This document shows, piece after piece, positions 63,963 through 64,000 of a DNA stretch of 64,000 nt. Below the pieces are notes generated by a model. It did not search any database. It saw only the letters and a list, made by a program, of their open reading frames with translations, and was not told the DNA's origin. Positions within the stretch are counted from its first letter, which is position 1. Every line of letters starts with the position of its first letter. A program made the translations under genes and the position numbers. Source of the DNA: Edaphochlamys debaryana (lineage: Eukaryota; Chlorophyta; Chlorophyceae; Chlamydomonadales); assembly GCA_016858145.1 (NCBI GenBank), contig JAEHOE010000058.1:124001-188000 (forward strand), given 5' to 3'.

Positions 63963-64000
63963 TCTACCCCCAGCGGCTACCCCAAAGTGGCTACGAGTGG

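Overview
The window looks like nuclear DNA from a volvocine/chlamydomonadalean green alga. It is GC-rich, and its genes are split by many short introns of the GTGAGT...CAG type. Several genes carry a TGTAA poly(A) signal 80-350 bases after the stop, and one intron holds TTTAGGG-like repeats. The gene content fits as well: Ala/Gly-rich protein insertions, receptor kinases with a degenerate ectodomain, and a putative chlorophycean mitochondrial ATP synthase-associated (ASA) subunit. All splice models were built by hand from reading frames, GT/GC-AG sites and comparison of paralogues inside the window. Coordinates may be off by a base in places.

Layout. 185-8750 (+): 3' part of a polytopic membrane protein with a Cys-rich motif, several membrane segments and an EF-hand, interrupted by a roughly 1,500-residue low-complexity insertion. 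10861-16664 (+) and 24528-30113 (-): two receptor-like kinase genes in tail-to-tail orientation, with a GlpX-type fructose-bisphosphatase gene (18885-21950, +) between them. 31299-38460 (-): MCM2, 21 coding exons. 39752-42954 (-): mitochondrial, helical-repeat, ASA-like protein. 43906-45819 (+): type II membrane, glycosyltransferase-like protein. 46109-46310: MYND zinc-finger relic. 46889-51021 (+) and 56592-60723 (-): two broken copies of a MYND-finger gene, again tail-to-tail, with a 3-ketoacyl-CoA synthase gene (52290-55460, +) between them. 61205-63962 (-): YbaK/ProX-like aminoacyl-tRNA deacylase-domain protein.

The most striking feature is an architecture that occurs twice in 64 kb: paralogue, unrelated + strand gene, inverted paralogue. 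In the kinase pair the catalytic core and several introns are almost identical between arms. The ectodomains, the kinase insert, one core intron and the C-terminal end are strongly diverged, and the changes are abrupt. This points to patchwork gene conversion between inverted arms. In the MYND pair the 3' half is similar and both copies carry different frameshifts or stops. The housekeeping genes (FBPase, MCM2, ASA-like, KCS, YbaK-like) have no visible functional link to these families and look like bystanders. I see no RNA genes, CRISPR arrays or intact transposons.
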